The notes: generated by a model from the sequence alone, not told the origin. A stretch of DNA of 64,000 nucleotides from JAJRRH01 sp047638815 (GCA_047638815.1 JBLIMR010000002.1:182342-246341), one strand, 5' to 3'. Numbered from the stretch's first letter, positions 1 to 9,184 are shown. Translations and numbers: made by a program.

Positions 1-1251
1 ACCCAATTTTTGCGCTTCTGTGACTCTTTGATCTAGTTTATTTACTGGCCTCACTTCTCCACTCAATCCAATTTCCGCGGCAAAGCAAACTCCTTTATCC
101 AACGAGATGTCTGTGTATGAAGATAGAATAGCAATAACCACAGCCAAATCTAGCCCAGGGTCTTCTACTTTGATACCTCCAGCCATATTCAGGAAGACAT
201 CTTTCACACCCAATTTGAAGCCACATCTTTTTTCAAGAACAGCCAGTAACATGTTCAATCTACGAAGATCAAATCCAGTTGCTGAACGTTGAGGGTTGCC
301 ATAAACCGCAGGACTTACAAGACTCTGAACTTCTATCATCATCGGCCTCAAGCCTTCCAGAACACAACCTGGAGCTACCCCAGAAAAATCTTCTTCAAAA
401 TTAGATGTCAAGACCTTCGAGGGATCTGTGACTTCCTTAAGTCCAAGACCTGTCATTTCAAAAATTCCCAATTCATTTGTAGATCCAAATCGATTTTTTA
501 TTGCTCTAAGAAGTCGGTAAGTATGATTTCGATCTCCCTCGAAATAGATCACCGTATCGACCATGTGTTCCAATATTTTGGGTCCTGCAATATTTCCATC
601 TTTGGTAATGTGACCCACTAGTATTACCGGCACATTTGTTTCCTTCGCATAGCGCAACATTTCACTCGCACACTCTCTTATCTGAGAGATACTTCCAGGG
701 GCAGAATCAATAAATGAGGAGAAAAGTGTTTGTATAGAATCGATGATAATTACCTCTGGCTGGACTTCTTCTATTTGACTAAAAATTCTTTGCGTTGAGG
801 TTTCTGTCAGTAATAGACATTTTTCATTTAGCTTGCCCAATCTTTCACCTCTCAATTTTATTTGTTGCAAGCTTTCTTCACCAGAAACATAGAGTATTTT
901 TTTATTGGTCAACTTCATGGCCACCTGCAAAAGCAAGGTTGACTTACCAATACCAGGTTCCCCCCCCAGCAACACAAGTGAACCAGGAACAAGACCACCA
1001 CCAAGGACACGATTAAACTCCTTTCCCGGCATTTTTATTCTGTTCACGGCAAGCGAATCGACCTCGTTGATAGGAATAGATTTCTTGACCTTGCTTTCCA
1101 AAAAACTGCCTCTTTCTTGCTGAGATTTCTCTTTTGATATTATCTCTTCAATGAGCGTATTCCATTCGTTACAAGAAGGACATTGACCCAGCCATTGGGG
1201 TGATTCATTACCGCAATTTTTACAAAAAAAAGCTTTTTTAATCTTTGCCAT
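1..1251 (-). CDS. radA: DNA repair protein RadA (partial, C-terminus cut by left edge)
   Basis: RadA is a RecA-like ATPase that helps process branched recombination intermediates. Reading leftward from the ATG at 1251, the translation shows an N-terminal four-cysteine zinc finger (C10, C13, C24, C27), a Walker A motif GEPGIGKST near residue 95, and the RadA-specific KNRFG motif near residue 250. The frame stays open for 417 codons to base 1, so roughly the last 35-45 residues of a normal protein of about 455 lie outside the window. Its start overlaps the end of the heptose adenylyltransferase gene by 14 bp, which suggests translational coupling at the end of the panC-to-radA block. The identification is secure. 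Confidence 0.95.
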   Translation of the reverse strand, partial: MAKIKKAFFCKNCGNESPQWLGQCPSCNEWNTLIEEIISKEKSQQERGSFLESKVKKSIPINEVDSLAVNRIKMPGKEFNRVLGGGLVPGSLVLLGGEPGIGKSTLLLQVAMKLTNKKILYVSGEESLQQIKLRGERLGKLNEKCLLLTETSTQRIFSQIEEVQPEVIIIDSIQTLFSSFIDSAPGSISQIRECASEMLRYAKETNVPVILVGHITKDGNIAGPKILEHMVDTVIYFEGDRNHTYRLLRAIKNRFGSTNELGIFEMTGLGLKEVTDPSKVLTSNFEEDFSGVAPGCVLEGLRPMMIEVQSLVSPAVYGNPQRSATGFDLRRLNMLLAVLEKRCGFKLGVKDVFLNMAGGIKVEDPGLDLAVVIAILSSYTDISLDKGVCFAAEIGLSGEVRPVNKLDQRVTEAQKLG

Positions 1252-1765
1252 GGCCCCTTTTTATTTTATTGATTATGGCAGTGGAGGAGTGGTTCGGTAA
1301 AAAAGGAATACACTTGGTTTCACCATTCCAAGATTTCATTTCATCAGACCCAACAATGTATTTTGGGTCTCCATTTTCTGCCTCGGTAGAATAATCTCCT
1401 CCTTTGACAAGGACATTAGGACGAAGATTCTCGATCAGAGACAAGGGAGTGTCTTCATTAAAAATAACGATCATTGAAGTACTGGACAATGCAGCCAACA
1501 TGATGGCTCTTGTCTCTTCATTATTGATAGGACGATCGTCTCCTTTACCAAGTCTCTTAACTGAAGCATCCGCGTTTAGACCAATTATGAGTTGATCACC
1601 GAGTGCAGCCGCATTGGTTAAGTAGGTAATATGACCAGGATGTAAAAGATCAAAAACACCATTGGTGAAAATCAATCGGTCATTTAAGTCTTTCCATTTT
1701 TTCACCTGAGAAATAGCTTCTTTAAGTGAAAACAATTTATCCAATATCTGCTGTGGTATTCCCAA
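1238..1765 (-). CDS. rfaE2: D-glycero-beta-D-manno-heptose 1-phosphate adenylyltransferase (RfaE2/HldE C-terminal type)
   Basis: This 175-residue nucleotidyltransferase is expected to make ADP-heptose from heptose 1-phosphate for LPS inner core synthesis. It has the cytidylyltransferase fold signature TNGVFDLLHPGH, with the HxGH nucleotide-binding histidines at 42 and 45, and the family block VLVKGGDY. It corresponds only to the adenylyltransferase half of E. coli HldE; the kinase half is absent, as is usual for stand-alone RfaE2. The start is TTG at 1765, because no ATG lies before the conserved core; the start falls 29 bp inside the end of the upstream flippase gene. The other heptose pathway genes are not in the window. 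Confidence 0.9.
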   Translation of the reverse strand: MGIPQQILDKLFSLKEAISQVKKWKDLNDRLIFTNGVFDLLHPGHITYLTNAAALGDQLIIGLNADASVKRLGKGDDRPINNEETRAIMLAALSSTSMIVIFNEDTPLSLIENLRPNVLVKGGDYSTEAENGDPKYIVGSDEMKSWNGETKCIPFLPNHSSTAIINKIKRGHGKD

Positions 1766-2741
1766 GATAATTTTCGTTCTGTTTGTTGATCAAATATAGA
1801 GAAAGAAGTCCGACTACAATATTAAATACGGCTTGGGCGCACCAGATAATTAAACCAAGCGCCTCACCCGTTGCCGCGCTATACCCAAACAGGCCAATGG
1901 CTAGTCCAACAGCTTTGTGATATGCGCCAGTTCCGCCTGGGGTCAAGACAATAGAAAAAGCGCTAAAAATAAATGCAACGAATATAGCATTGAGCCCGAT
2001 GTCTTTTGTTGAATCCAAACTGAGGAATGGAATGTAGAACATCAGTAAGTAACAAAACCAAATGATAAGAGTATGCAATAAAAAGGCCCACTTCTTTTTG
2101 GTTTTAACAATGCTCATGGCTCCTTCCCAAAGTCCTTTCGAAAGGTTTTCAATCTTGTTTTTAACTTTTGGATTTCTGAAGAATAATACAGCCAATACAA
2201 TAATTGAAAGTATTCCAATCCAAACAATTGGTTTATGAATAAAACTCTCTTCTCCACTTCCTTTATTTTTTTCGTAGAGTTCCATGGCATACTTTAAAGC
2301 CGTTTCTCTCTCAATGTAAAAAGTAACAGTCGTAATAATTGCGAGTGCAAGAAGATCGAAAACTCTCTCGGCCGCGATCGTCCCAAAGGCTTTTTCGATG
2401 GGTACTTTTTCTGCTCTACTGAAAAACACGGCCCTACTTATTTCTCCACCACGAGGGATAAGCATATTGACGACATAGCCAATCATAACGGCATAGAATG
2501 CATTTTTAAACTTGGTAATATAGCCCAAGGGTTCCATCAAAAACCCCCAACGATATGCCCTACTCATATGACTAATCGCAACCACGCCAAGCATAAGAAG
2601 GATATAAAAATAGTTTACATTTTGAAAAGACAAAACAAGTTCTGCTCGTGTAACAGGATCTTGAAAAGTGTCATAAAACAAATAAATCGCTAGTCCAATA
2701 GGAAGGCCGATTTTTAAGAATTTAAGGAATTTCTTTAGCAA
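1737..2741 (-). CDS. Flippase-like integral membrane protein (lysylphosphatidylglycerol synthase TM region family)
   Basis: This 334-residue polytopic inner-membrane protein has about eight hydrophobic helices and the family blocks YRWGFLMEPLG, NMLIPRGGEISRA and LTPGGTGAYH. It belongs to the family of the membrane half of MprF (UPF0104/AglD-like). These proteins are thought to move or act on lipid-linked substrates, but most members, including this one, have no proven substrate. It lacks the cytosolic aminoacyl-transferase domain of MprF. It sits 12 bp after panD and overlaps rfaE2 by 29 bp, so it is probably co-transcribed with both. A link to LPS or glycolipid assembly is inference from the neighbouring rfaE2. 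Confidence 0.8.
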   Translation of the reverse strand: MLKKFLKFLKIGLPIGLAIYLFYDTFQDPVTRAELVLSFQNVNYFYILLMLGVVAISHMSRAYRWGFLMEPLGYITKFKNAFYAVMIGYVVNMLIPRGGEISRAVFFSRAEKVPIEKAFGTIAAERVFDLLALAIITTVTFYIERETALKYAMELYEKNKGSGEESFIHKPIVWIGILSIIVLAVLFFRNPKVKNKIENLSKGLWEGAMSIVKTKKKWAFLLHTLIIWFCYLLMFYIPFLSLDSTKDIGLNAIFVAFIFSAFSIVLTPGGTGAYHKAVGLAIGLFGYSAATGEALGLIIWCAQAVFNIVVGLLSLYLINKQNENYLGNTTADIG

Positions 2742-2753
2742 AATATACGCTTT

Positions 2754-3107
2754 TTAATCCTTGAGTAAATTTGTTTTTGAATCTGGAAAAGCCAAAGATG
2801 GTTTGAAAGATTTCGCTTCTTCAAAATCCATCTGAGCATATGACATTATGATGAGTAAGTCACCTACAGCAACTCTTCTTGCAGCAGCTCCATTCAGGCA
2901 TATTTTACCAGAACCACTTGGTGCGGAAATGATATAAGTTTCAATTCGCTCACCATTATTAATATTGACGATTTGTACTCTTTCACCTTCAATCATATTC
3001 GCTCTATCCAAAAGATCTTGATCGATCGTGATACTTCCAATATAATTTAAATCAGCCTCTGTGACTTTGACTCTATGAATTTTTGATTTTACTACTGTAA
3101 TTGTCAT
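2754..3107 (-). CDS. panD: Aspartate 1-decarboxylase proenzyme
   Basis: PanD decarboxylates aspartate to beta-alanine, the amine half of pantothenate. The 117-residue protein has the self-processing site YIGSITID, with cleavage expected between G24 and S25 so that S25 becomes the pyruvoyl group, and the downstream core block LNGAAARR. The length is normal for the family. It lies 26 bp after panC, whose product joins beta-alanine to pantoate, so the two genes catalyse consecutive steps. A TACTTTTG box stands only 4 bp before the ATG, hinting at an extra promoter for panD and the genes after it. Confidence 0.96.
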   Translation of the reverse strand: MTITVVKSKIHRVKVTEADLNYIGSITIDQDLLDRANMIEGERVQIVNINNGERIETYIISAPSGSGKICLNGAAARRVAVGDLLIIMSYAQMDFEEAKSFKPSLAFPDSKTNLLKD

Positions 3108-3111
3108 TGGG

Positions 3112-3119
3112 CAAAAGTA
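3112..3119 (-). promoter_or_regulatory. Possible -7 box for panD
   Basis: On the minus strand this reads TACTTTTG, a perfect match to the Bacteroidota -7 consensus TAnnTTTG. It ends 4 nt before the panD ATG at 3107, so a transcript starting here would have almost no leader. I see no clear TTG element at -33, so this may be a weak or chance site. Confidence 0.4.
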
Positions 3120-3133
3120 ATGCTTTTGAATAA

Positions 3134-3997
3134 TTATCTTTTCGCAGGAATTAATTCCATATTGTCTATTAGTCGAACACCATCAATCCATGCTCCAATG
3201 AACGCACGAACACCATCTGGTCCTTTCCAGTTTTTGATAGGCTGGAGTAATCTGTTATCTCCTAATTCAAAATATTCTAATTCGAGGGTTGACTCTTTTT
3301 CAAATTTATCTTTTATAACTGATTTCACAGTGTTCGGAGTCAATGATGCATAATTCCCACTTAGTTCGGAAAGAGTTTTGAAAATAAATGCGGCTTGAAT
3401 TTTTCCTTTTTTCGACAACCGCTGATTCCGACTGCTCATCGCTAATCCGCTTTTCTCCCGTACGATTGGAACACCTAGTATTTCTATATTATAGTCCAAT
3501 TCTTCTGTCATTTTACGTAAAACTGCGAGTTGTTGAAAATCTTTTTCTCCAAAAAGTGCTTTATTGGGCTCCACAATATCAAATAGTCTAGAAACCACTT
3601 CAACGACACCTTCAAAATGACCTGGTCTATTGGCTCCTTCCATAACTTGGGCGAGCTTTCCTAAGTTCGCTTCATTCCTCACGAAATCAGAGGGATACAC
3701 TTGTTTGACATTTGGAGCGAACAAGACATGACAGCCTACGCTCTTTAATAATGCAGCATCCTTCTTTTGTTGTCTCGGGTATTTCTTTAGATCATCCGCT
3801 TTATTGAATTGGGTAGGATTTACAAAAATGCTACACACCACAATATCCGCTACACTTAAGGCGTTCTTGATCAAAGTTAAGTGTCCGTCATGTAAGGCTC
3901 CCATTGTAGGCACCAAGGCGATAGTCTTGCCTTTGTCTCTTTTATGGGTAAGAAATTTTTGTAGGGTCGAAACTTGAATAAAGGTCTTCATTTCCAA
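3134..3997 (-). CDS. panC: Pantoate--beta-alanine ligase (pantothenate synthetase)
   Basis: PanC condenses pantoate with beta-alanine using ATP to give pantothenate. The 287-residue protein shows the adenylate-forming motif PTMGALHDGH (H36 and H39), the block NRPGHFEGV, FGEKDFQQL and the KMSKS-like MSSRNQRLS. The length is normal. An ATG at 3991 (residue 3) gives the equally plausible start MKTFIQ. It is the first gene of the leftward block ending in radA and is divergent from the GT5-like gene at 4100. panB is not in the window. Confidence 0.96.
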   Translation of the reverse strand: MEMKTFIQVSTLQKFLTHKRDKGKTIALVPTMGALHDGHLTLIKNALSVADIVVCSIFVNPTQFNKADDLKKYPRQQKKDAALLKSVGCHVLFAPNVKQVYPSDFVRNEANLGKLAQVMEGANRPGHFEGVVEVVSRLFDIVEPNKALFGEKDFQQLAVLRKMTEELDYNIEILGVPIVREKSGLAMSSRNQRLSKKGKIQAAFIFKTLSELSGNYASLTPNTVKSVIKDKFEKESTLELEYFELGDNRLLQPIKNWKGPDGVRAFIGAWIDGVRLIDNMELIPAKR

Positions 3998-4030
3998 ATG
4001 TGTTGAATGAAGGCGAAGCTAGTTAATTAC

Positions 4031-4061
4031 TTGAAATATTGCTTTTTTTATCGTACTTTTG
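4031..4061 (+). promoter_or_regulatory. Promoter of the GT5-like/DUF4270/glmS operon
   Basis: TTG at 4031-4033 and TACTTTTG at 4054-4061 are separated by 20 bp, matching the Bacteroidota sigma-A promoter (TTTG, 17-23 bp, TAnnTTTG). Transcription would start near 4066, about 34 nt before the ATG at 4100. Confidence 0.6.
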
Positions 4062-4099
4062 AGCCTGATTTTTCAAACTACATAAAATAATTCTACTCT

Positions 4100-4921
4100 A
4101 TGAAGATATTATATATCTCTCAGGAGATTACGCCTTTCTTGCCGGAAAGCGAAATGTCCAAAGTTAATCGTGAACTACCTCAAAAGATCTCTGAATTAGG
4201 ACATGAAATTCGAGTGTTTATGCCCCGATATGGTGTGATCAATGAGAGAAGACATCAATTACACGAGGTTATCCGTTTGTCCGGAATGAATATGGTTATC
4301 AATGACAGTGACCACCCTTTGATAATTAAAGTGGCTTCTATTCAACAAGCCAGAATGCAGGTGTATTTCATTGATAACGAGGAGTTTTTCAAAAGAAAAA
4401 GCGTTATTAATGATACGAAAGGGATCTTTATGGATGACAATGATGAGAGATCCATATTCTTTTCAAAAGGATGTCTAGAGACGGTGAAGAAACTAGGATG
4501 GAAGCCTGATGTAATTCACTTGAGTGGATTTATGACCGCATTGGTGCCGATGTTTATGAAGGAACTATATGCTGATGCGCCTCATTTTGAGAATGCCAAG
4601 GTGGTTTATTCAGTATATGACCATGGAACAGATGAGAAATTAAGCGATGATTTGGTTAAGAAATTGGAGTACGATGAAATTAAAGAATCTGCTGTAACTT
4701 GTCTTAAAAACCCTACTATTAACTCAATGCATGAAATCGCGATTCAATATGCTGATGGAGTTATAAAGGGAAGTAAAGATTTACCAAAAGATCTAGAAAA
4801 GATGATTGATGGCTCTAATGTTCCGGTTCTGGAATTTGTTGAAGAAGAGCTGGATTCTCAAAAAGCTTATGAAAAGTTTTATGAATCTATTGCAGTAGAT
4901 ATAGCGGTCACTGAGGCCTAA
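4100..4921 (+). CDS. Glycogen/starch synthase catalytic-domain protein (short GT5-like)
   Basis: The 273-residue protein resembles the N-terminal half of glycogen synthase GlgA: it opens with MKILYISQEITPF and contains GHEIRVFMPRYG, VYFIDNEEFF, DERSIFFSKG and KPDVIHLSG. Full GlgA is about 480 residues; the C-terminal GT-B half is missing. The ADP-glucose-binding loop that normally reads KxGGL is here SEMSK, without the lysine-glycine-glycine signature. Known GlgA chemistry is therefore doubtful and a structural or regulatory role is possible (inference). Short proteins of this kind next to panC are, as I recall, common in Bacteroidota. It is first in a probable operon with a DUF4270 lipoprotein and glmS. 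Confidence 0.75.
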   Translation: MKILYISQEITPFLPESEMSKVNRELPQKISELGHEIRVFMPRYGVINERRHQLHEVIRLSGMNMVINDSDHPLIIKVASIQQARMQVYFIDNEEFFKRKSVINDTKGIFMDDNDERSIFFSKGCLETVKKLGWKPDVIHLSGFMTALVPMFMKELYADAPHFENAKVVYSVYDHGTDEKLSDDLVKKLEYDEIKESAVTCLKNPTINSMHEIAIQYADGVIKGSKDLPKDLEKMIDGSNVPVLEFVEEELDSQKAYEKFYESIAVDIAVTEA

Positions 4922-4947
4922 ATAATTAAGAAAAATATTATCCATTA

Positions 4948-6273
4948 ATGAGAAATTCTTTTCTGGGAATTTTAGTATTGGCATTTATAACAATGTCATG
5001 CGAAAAACCTGAAAGCAAGATAGGATTGGAATTGTTACCAGATGAGGAAAACTTAGGTTTTGCTCTTGATAGCACCACGGTTAAATTAAGAACAACATTA
5101 CATGATTCTCTAAGAACAGATAGATTGAACTATTATGTTTTAGGAGATATGACAGATCTTGCCATTACTGATAGAATTCAAGCGAACATATATTTTCAGC
5201 TCAGATTAAGTGCTTTAAATGTGGTCTTTGGAGATTCTGCTGTCGTGGATTCAATGGTTCTATCATTGGACTTTCAAGGGGATTACTATGGCGAGTTGAC
5301 AGCAATGAATTTTACTGTTCAACAACTTTCAGAATCCTTAAGTTTGGATTCCACTTACTATTCTTACAGTAATTTGGCTGTGATGGACACGAATTTGTTA
5401 GGTGACATGACTTATACAGTGACTCCTGATTTGGAGACGGACGTTGTGGTTGGAGAAGATACTTTGGCTCCTCACATTCGCTTAAAATTAGCTAGTGAAA
5501 TGTCCAATAACCTTGGCCAAACTTTTTTAGATGCTGATGCAAGTGTATTTGAAACAAGCACTTCATTTCTTGAATACTTCAAAGGACTTAAGCTTACGGC
5601 AAGTAATCCAACACCTAGTTCAGGCGGAGGATTGATTTATTTAGATCTAATTGAATCTCCTTTAAGTAAAATGACTTTGTATTATCATTTACCCAATCTT
5701 GACTCTTTGTCTTTTGATTTTGATATCTCCGCAAGCAGTCAAGTTTTTACGGAGTTTAGTCACATGTATGGTCTAGATGTTATAGATCAATTAGAGGATA
5801 TGGAAGATTTGGGCACGGTTGATTATGAAGAAGTTTATATCCAGTCTACAGCTGGTTTGGGTGTTGACGTGATTTTACCAAATCTCTTGAATTTTGGAGC
5901 AGAGGAAAACTTCATTATCAATAGGGCTGTATTGGAATTGCCAGTGAACACGGTTGACGCTGAAATGTTCGAACCCTGTGCCGAAATAAAGGCAGTTATG
6001 ATGGTGGATGGTGAAGAGCAAAACATACCGGATGCTGTGTTAAGTGGATCTGGAGTAGATTATGTTGGTGGAATCTATGATGAAGAAAATAATGTCTACA
6101 AGATAACGCTGACAAGATTTGTAGAACAGGTACTGAATGGTCAAATTGAAGAACCTATATTTACAATTGTTCCAAGCTTGAGTAGAACGGTCGCAAACAG
6201 ATCCATTATTGATGTTGGAGATGAAACTGAAGATCGAAGAGCCAAGCTTATTATTAACTATACAACCTATTAA
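4948..6273 (+). CDS. DUF4270 family outer-membrane lipoprotein
   Basis: The 441-residue protein starts with a lipoprotein signal peptide (hydrophobic stretch, lipobox FITMSC, lipidated C18) followed by KIGLELLPDEENLG, typical of the DUF4270 family. The body is beta-rich and acidic, with aspartates such as DSTTVKLRT and DSVVD-like repeats, and ends in KLIINYTTY. The function is unknown; a surface or periplasmic lipoprotein is expected. It lies 26 bp after the GT5-like gene and only 3 bp before glmS, so all three are probably one transcript. The conserved placement beside glmS hints at an envelope role, which is inference. Confidence 0.8.
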   Translation: MRNSFLGILVLAFITMSCEKPESKIGLELLPDEENLGFALDSTTVKLRTTLHDSLRTDRLNYYVLGDMTDLAITDRIQANIYFQLRLSALNVVFGDSAVVDSMVLSLDFQGDYYGELTAMNFTVQQLSESLSLDSTYYSYSNLAVMDTNLLGDMTYTVTPDLETDVVVGEDTLAPHIRLKLASEMSNNLGQTFLDADASVFETSTSFLEYFKGLKLTASNPTPSSGGGLIYLDLIESPLSKMTLYYHLPNLDSLSFDFDISASSQVFTEFSHMYGLDVIDQLEDMEDLGTVDYEEVYIQSTAGLGVDVILPNLLNFGAEENFIINRAVLELPVNTVDAEMFEPCAEIKAVMMVDGEEQNIPDAVLSGSGVDYVGGIYDEENNVYKITLTRFVEQVLNGQIEEPIFTIVPSLSRTVANRSIIDVGDETEDRRAKLIINYTTY

Positions 6274-6276
6274 AAT

Positions 6277-8121
6277 ATGTGTGGTATTGTAGGGTATATA
6301 GGAAATAAACCAGCCTATCCCATTTTGCTAAAAGGCCTTAAACGTCTTGAATATAGAGGTTATGACAGCGCTGGCGTTGCAATAATAAATGGCACCGAAC
6401 TTGAAATGTACAAGTGCAAGGGCAAAGTTGTAAACCTTGAGGGCATTGTCGTTGAGGAAGAAATGACCGGGACCATTGGTATTGGTCATACTCGATGGGC
6501 AACTCATGGTGTTCCAAATGATGTTAACGCACATCCTCATTTTTCTGAAAATGAAGAGTTGGCGATCATTCACAATGGCATTATTGAAAACTACCACCCC
6601 TTAAAAAAAGAACTTTTGAAAAGAGGATATAGTTTTAAGAGTGACACGGATACAGAGGTGCTTATCAAACTGATTGAAGAAATTCATAAGAATGGTAAGT
6701 ATGAATTATTCGAGGCCGTAAGGTTTGCTTTGAAGGAAGTGGTTGGCGCTTATGCTCTTGTTGTAATCAACAAGAAAAATCCAGATCAACTTATTGCAGC
6801 AAAAATGGGAAGTCCATTGGTTGTTGGAATCGGTGAGGAAAATGAATTCTTCTTCGCATCTGATGCTACGCCAATAATTGAATACACAAAGAACGTTGTG
6901 TATTTGGAGGATGGAGAAATTGCGAGTGTTGATAGAGCGAAAGGATTAAAAATTAAAACAATTAAGAATAAAAACGTAAAGCCTTTTATTCAAGAATTGG
7001 AAATGAATTTAGAGACATTGGAGTTGGGAGGATACCCACACTTTATGTTGAAAGAAATATACGAGCAACCGCGATCTGTACATGACAGTATGCGAGGTCG
7101 AATTCAAGTCAACTTAGGAATGGTTGCACTTGGTGGAATGCGCGACTATATGGATAAGATGGCGAATGCCAAGAGGATAATTATTGTTGCTTGCGGTACG
7201 TCATGGCACTCGGCACTATTAGCTGAGTATTTAATTGAGGATCTAGCTAGAATTCCAGTTGAAGTAGAATATGCTTCGGAGTTTAGATATAGAAATCCAG
7301 TCATTAACGAGGACGATGTTGTCATCGCCATTTCACAGTCTGGTGAAACGGCTGATACTTTAGCAGCGATCAAGTTAGCTAAGAGCAAAGGAGCGTTGAT
7401 ATATGGCATTTGTAATGTCATAGGATCAAGCATTGCTAGAGAGTCTCATACGGGATCTTACACGCATGCAGGCCCTGAAATTGGTGTAGCGTCTACAAAA
7501 GCATTTACAGCGCAATTAACAGCTTTAATGCTAATGGCATTGGTGCTCGGGAAAGAGAGAGGGACTGTAGAAAATTCTGAGTTCCAACGACTGTTAATCG
7601 GGATGGACGCTTTGCCAGAGAAACTGGAAAAGGTTCTTAAAACCAATGACCAAGTTTATAAAATTGCCGAGAAATTTCAGGATGTCAGTAACATGCTTTA
7701 CTTGGGTAGAGGGGTTAATTTCCCAGTAGCCTTGGAAGGTGCTTTGAAGCTTAAAGAAATCTCATACATACATGCCGAGGGTTATCCAGCGGCAGAAATG
7801 AAACACGGGCCTATCGCTTTGATAGATGAAAATATGCCGGTGATTATTATTGCCACTAAGGATGCTTCTTATGAGAAGGTCGTAAGCAATATGCAGGAGG
7901 TAAAAGCAAGAGGTGGCGTTGTAATCGCCATTGTTACTGAAGGCGACTCACAAGTAAAAGGAATGGTAGATCATGTGATTGAAATTCCAGATACAGAAAA
8001 CTTATTGGTTCCATTTTTATCCGTTATACCACTTCAATTACTTTCTTACCACATAGCTGTTATGAGAGGATGTAATGTCGATCAGCCGAGAAATTTGGCG
8101 AAGTCGGTTACAGTGGAATGA
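6277..8121 (+). CDS. glmS: Glutamine--fructose-6-phosphate aminotransferase (isomerizing)
   Basis: GlmS makes glucosamine 6-phosphate from fructose 6-phosphate and glutamine, the entry step to UDP-GlcNAc for peptidoglycan and LPS. The 614-residue protein begins MCGIVGYIG, with C2 the glutaminase nucleophile after Met removal. It has the glutamine-binding blocks GHTRWATHG and HNGIIENY, then two SIS sugar-isomerase domains (CGTSWHSALL, SQSGETADT, STKAFTAQ), and ends PRNLAKSVTVE. All hallmark residues are present. No glmS ribozyme-like leader is seen: the gene starts 3 bp after DUF4270. Confidence 0.98.
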   Translation: MCGIVGYIGNKPAYPILLKGLKRLEYRGYDSAGVAIINGTELEMYKCKGKVVNLEGIVVEEEMTGTIGIGHTRWATHGVPNDVNAHPHFSENEELAIIHNGIIENYHPLKKELLKRGYSFKSDTDTEVLIKLIEEIHKNGKYELFEAVRFALKEVVGAYALVVINKKNPDQLIAAKMGSPLVVGIGEENEFFFASDATPIIEYTKNVVYLEDGEIASVDRAKGLKIKTIKNKNVKPFIQELEMNLETLELGGYPHFMLKEIYEQPRSVHDSMRGRIQVNLGMVALGGMRDYMDKMANAKRIIIVACGTSWHSALLAEYLIEDLARIPVEVEYASEFRYRNPVINEDDVVIAISQSGETADTLAAIKLAKSKGALIYGICNVIGSSIARESHTGSYTHAGPEIGVASTKAFTAQLTALMLMALVLGKERGTVENSEFQRLLIGMDALPEKLEKVLKTNDQVYKIAEKFQDVSNMLYLGRGVNFPVALEGALKLKEISYIHAEGYPAAEMKHGPIALIDENMPVIIIATKDASYEKVVSNMQEVKARGGVVIAIVTEGDSQVKGMVDHVIEIPDTENLLVPFLSVIPLQLLSYHIAVMRGCNVDQPRNLAKSVTVE

Positions 8122-8214
8122 TACAATCTTTGAATGATGAAATGCTACAATGCGGTAATGCGATAATAGTTTATCACCTCTTGTTTATTGTTTTTATTAA
8201 CTCATAACCGGAAA

Positions 8215-8246
8215 GAATTCGTTCCCGATTCTTAGGGACGTAATTC
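8215..8246. terminator. Imperfect inverted repeat between convergent genes
   Basis: GAATTC-GTTCCC and GGGACG-TAATTC face each other across an 8-nt loop, between the convergent ends of glmS (8121) and the LRR gene (8251). It could act as a weak terminator, but no clean T-run follows on either strand. Confidence 0.25.
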
Positions 8247-8250
8247 GTAA

Positions 8251-9126
8251 TTAACTCCCACATCCACAATCGATAGATTGCCACAATATTTTTTTGGCTA
8301 AAATCTTATTGGCCAATTTCAATTTGGATGCTTTTTTAATGCTTGAATTATTCACATGTAAATGAATTTTCTTCATGCTTGGGGTACTTAATAGGTCTTT
8401 CAAGTTATTAATTTCATTTGGGTAGTCTATCAAATTGACATTGAGATTAACCGGCCAATCCCAGGAAAAAGGATCTGTTCTGACACCATTGTAATTTGCA
8501 AGATAAACGGTTTCAATATTTGGGATTTTCAACACCGATGGAGGAATGCTGTTAAACGAATTGTTACAGAGATCCAATACTTTTAAGCGATTAAGGTTTG
8601 CAATTTCCAGAGGCAAATCTTCGAGATCATTTTGACGTAAAAACAATCCTTCCAAATTTTTCAAATTAGAAATCTCTTCAGGGATATCTTTAATAATACA
8701 GCTGGAAAGTGATAGACCTTTTAATCTTTCCATTTTCGTAAGACCTATTGGGAAAGTTCTAAAATCAAATCTTGACAATTGTAGATATTCCAAATGGTGT
8801 AGTTGAGTAAGAGACTCCTCGTTAATCTTAATCTCAACAGGATCATGAATTTCCCCATTAATTTTTAAAACCAAAGGCCTTGCTTCTACGATAAGGTGTT
8901 TGAGATTTTTAAATTTCAAAATATCCTCATTGGGAAATTCGCTATCATTATAATTATTCAGGTAGAGAATTTCAACTTCCTCTGGGACTTGCTTATTGGC
9001 CCAGTGTATATTTTTGTTTTGATGATATCGAAATATTTCCTTCTCGACATCGACAGATTGCCCGGTTGTTTTTAGGCATACAAAAAAGAGGATGGAGAAA
9101 AAAACAATGGATGATTTCAGGTTCAA
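8251..9126 (-). CDS. Secreted leucine-rich repeat protein
   Basis: The 291-residue protein has a signal peptide (hydrophobic residues 8-19, likely cleavage after TTGQ) and about six leucine-rich repeats in the middle, for example LEYLQLSRFDFRTFP, LKGLSLSSCIIKDIP, LEGLFLRQNDLEDLP and LKVLDLCNNSFNSIP. It ends in a cysteine cluster IDCGCGS. LRR domains generally bind other proteins; the target is unknown. It lacks a T9SS tail, so a periplasmic location is likely. It is single, between glmS (convergent) and sufS (same direction, 58 bp away). Confidence 0.75.
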   Translation of the reverse strand: MNLKSSIVFFSILFFVCLKTTGQSVDVEKEIFRYHQNKNIHWANKQVPEEVEILYLNNYNDSEFPNEDILKFKNLKHLIVEARPLVLKINGEIHDPVEIKINEESLTQLHHLEYLQLSRFDFRTFPIGLTKMERLKGLSLSSCIIKDIPEEISNLKNLEGLFLRQNDLEDLPLEIANLNRLKVLDLCNNSFNSIPPSVLKIPNIETVYLANYNGVRTDPFSWDWPVNLNVNLIDYPNEINNLKDLLSTPSMKKIHLHVNNSSIKKASKLKLANKILAKKILWQSIDCGCGS

Positions 9127-9184
9127 AATTGAGGCTTAATTTTCCCCTAAGTTAATCAAACTGATTGAGAATGAGATGAAGTCA

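Noticed and set aside
6277..6400. glmS ribozyme or riboswitch upstream of glmS
   Set aside because: glmS begins 3 bp after the DUF4270 gene; there is no leader to hold one.
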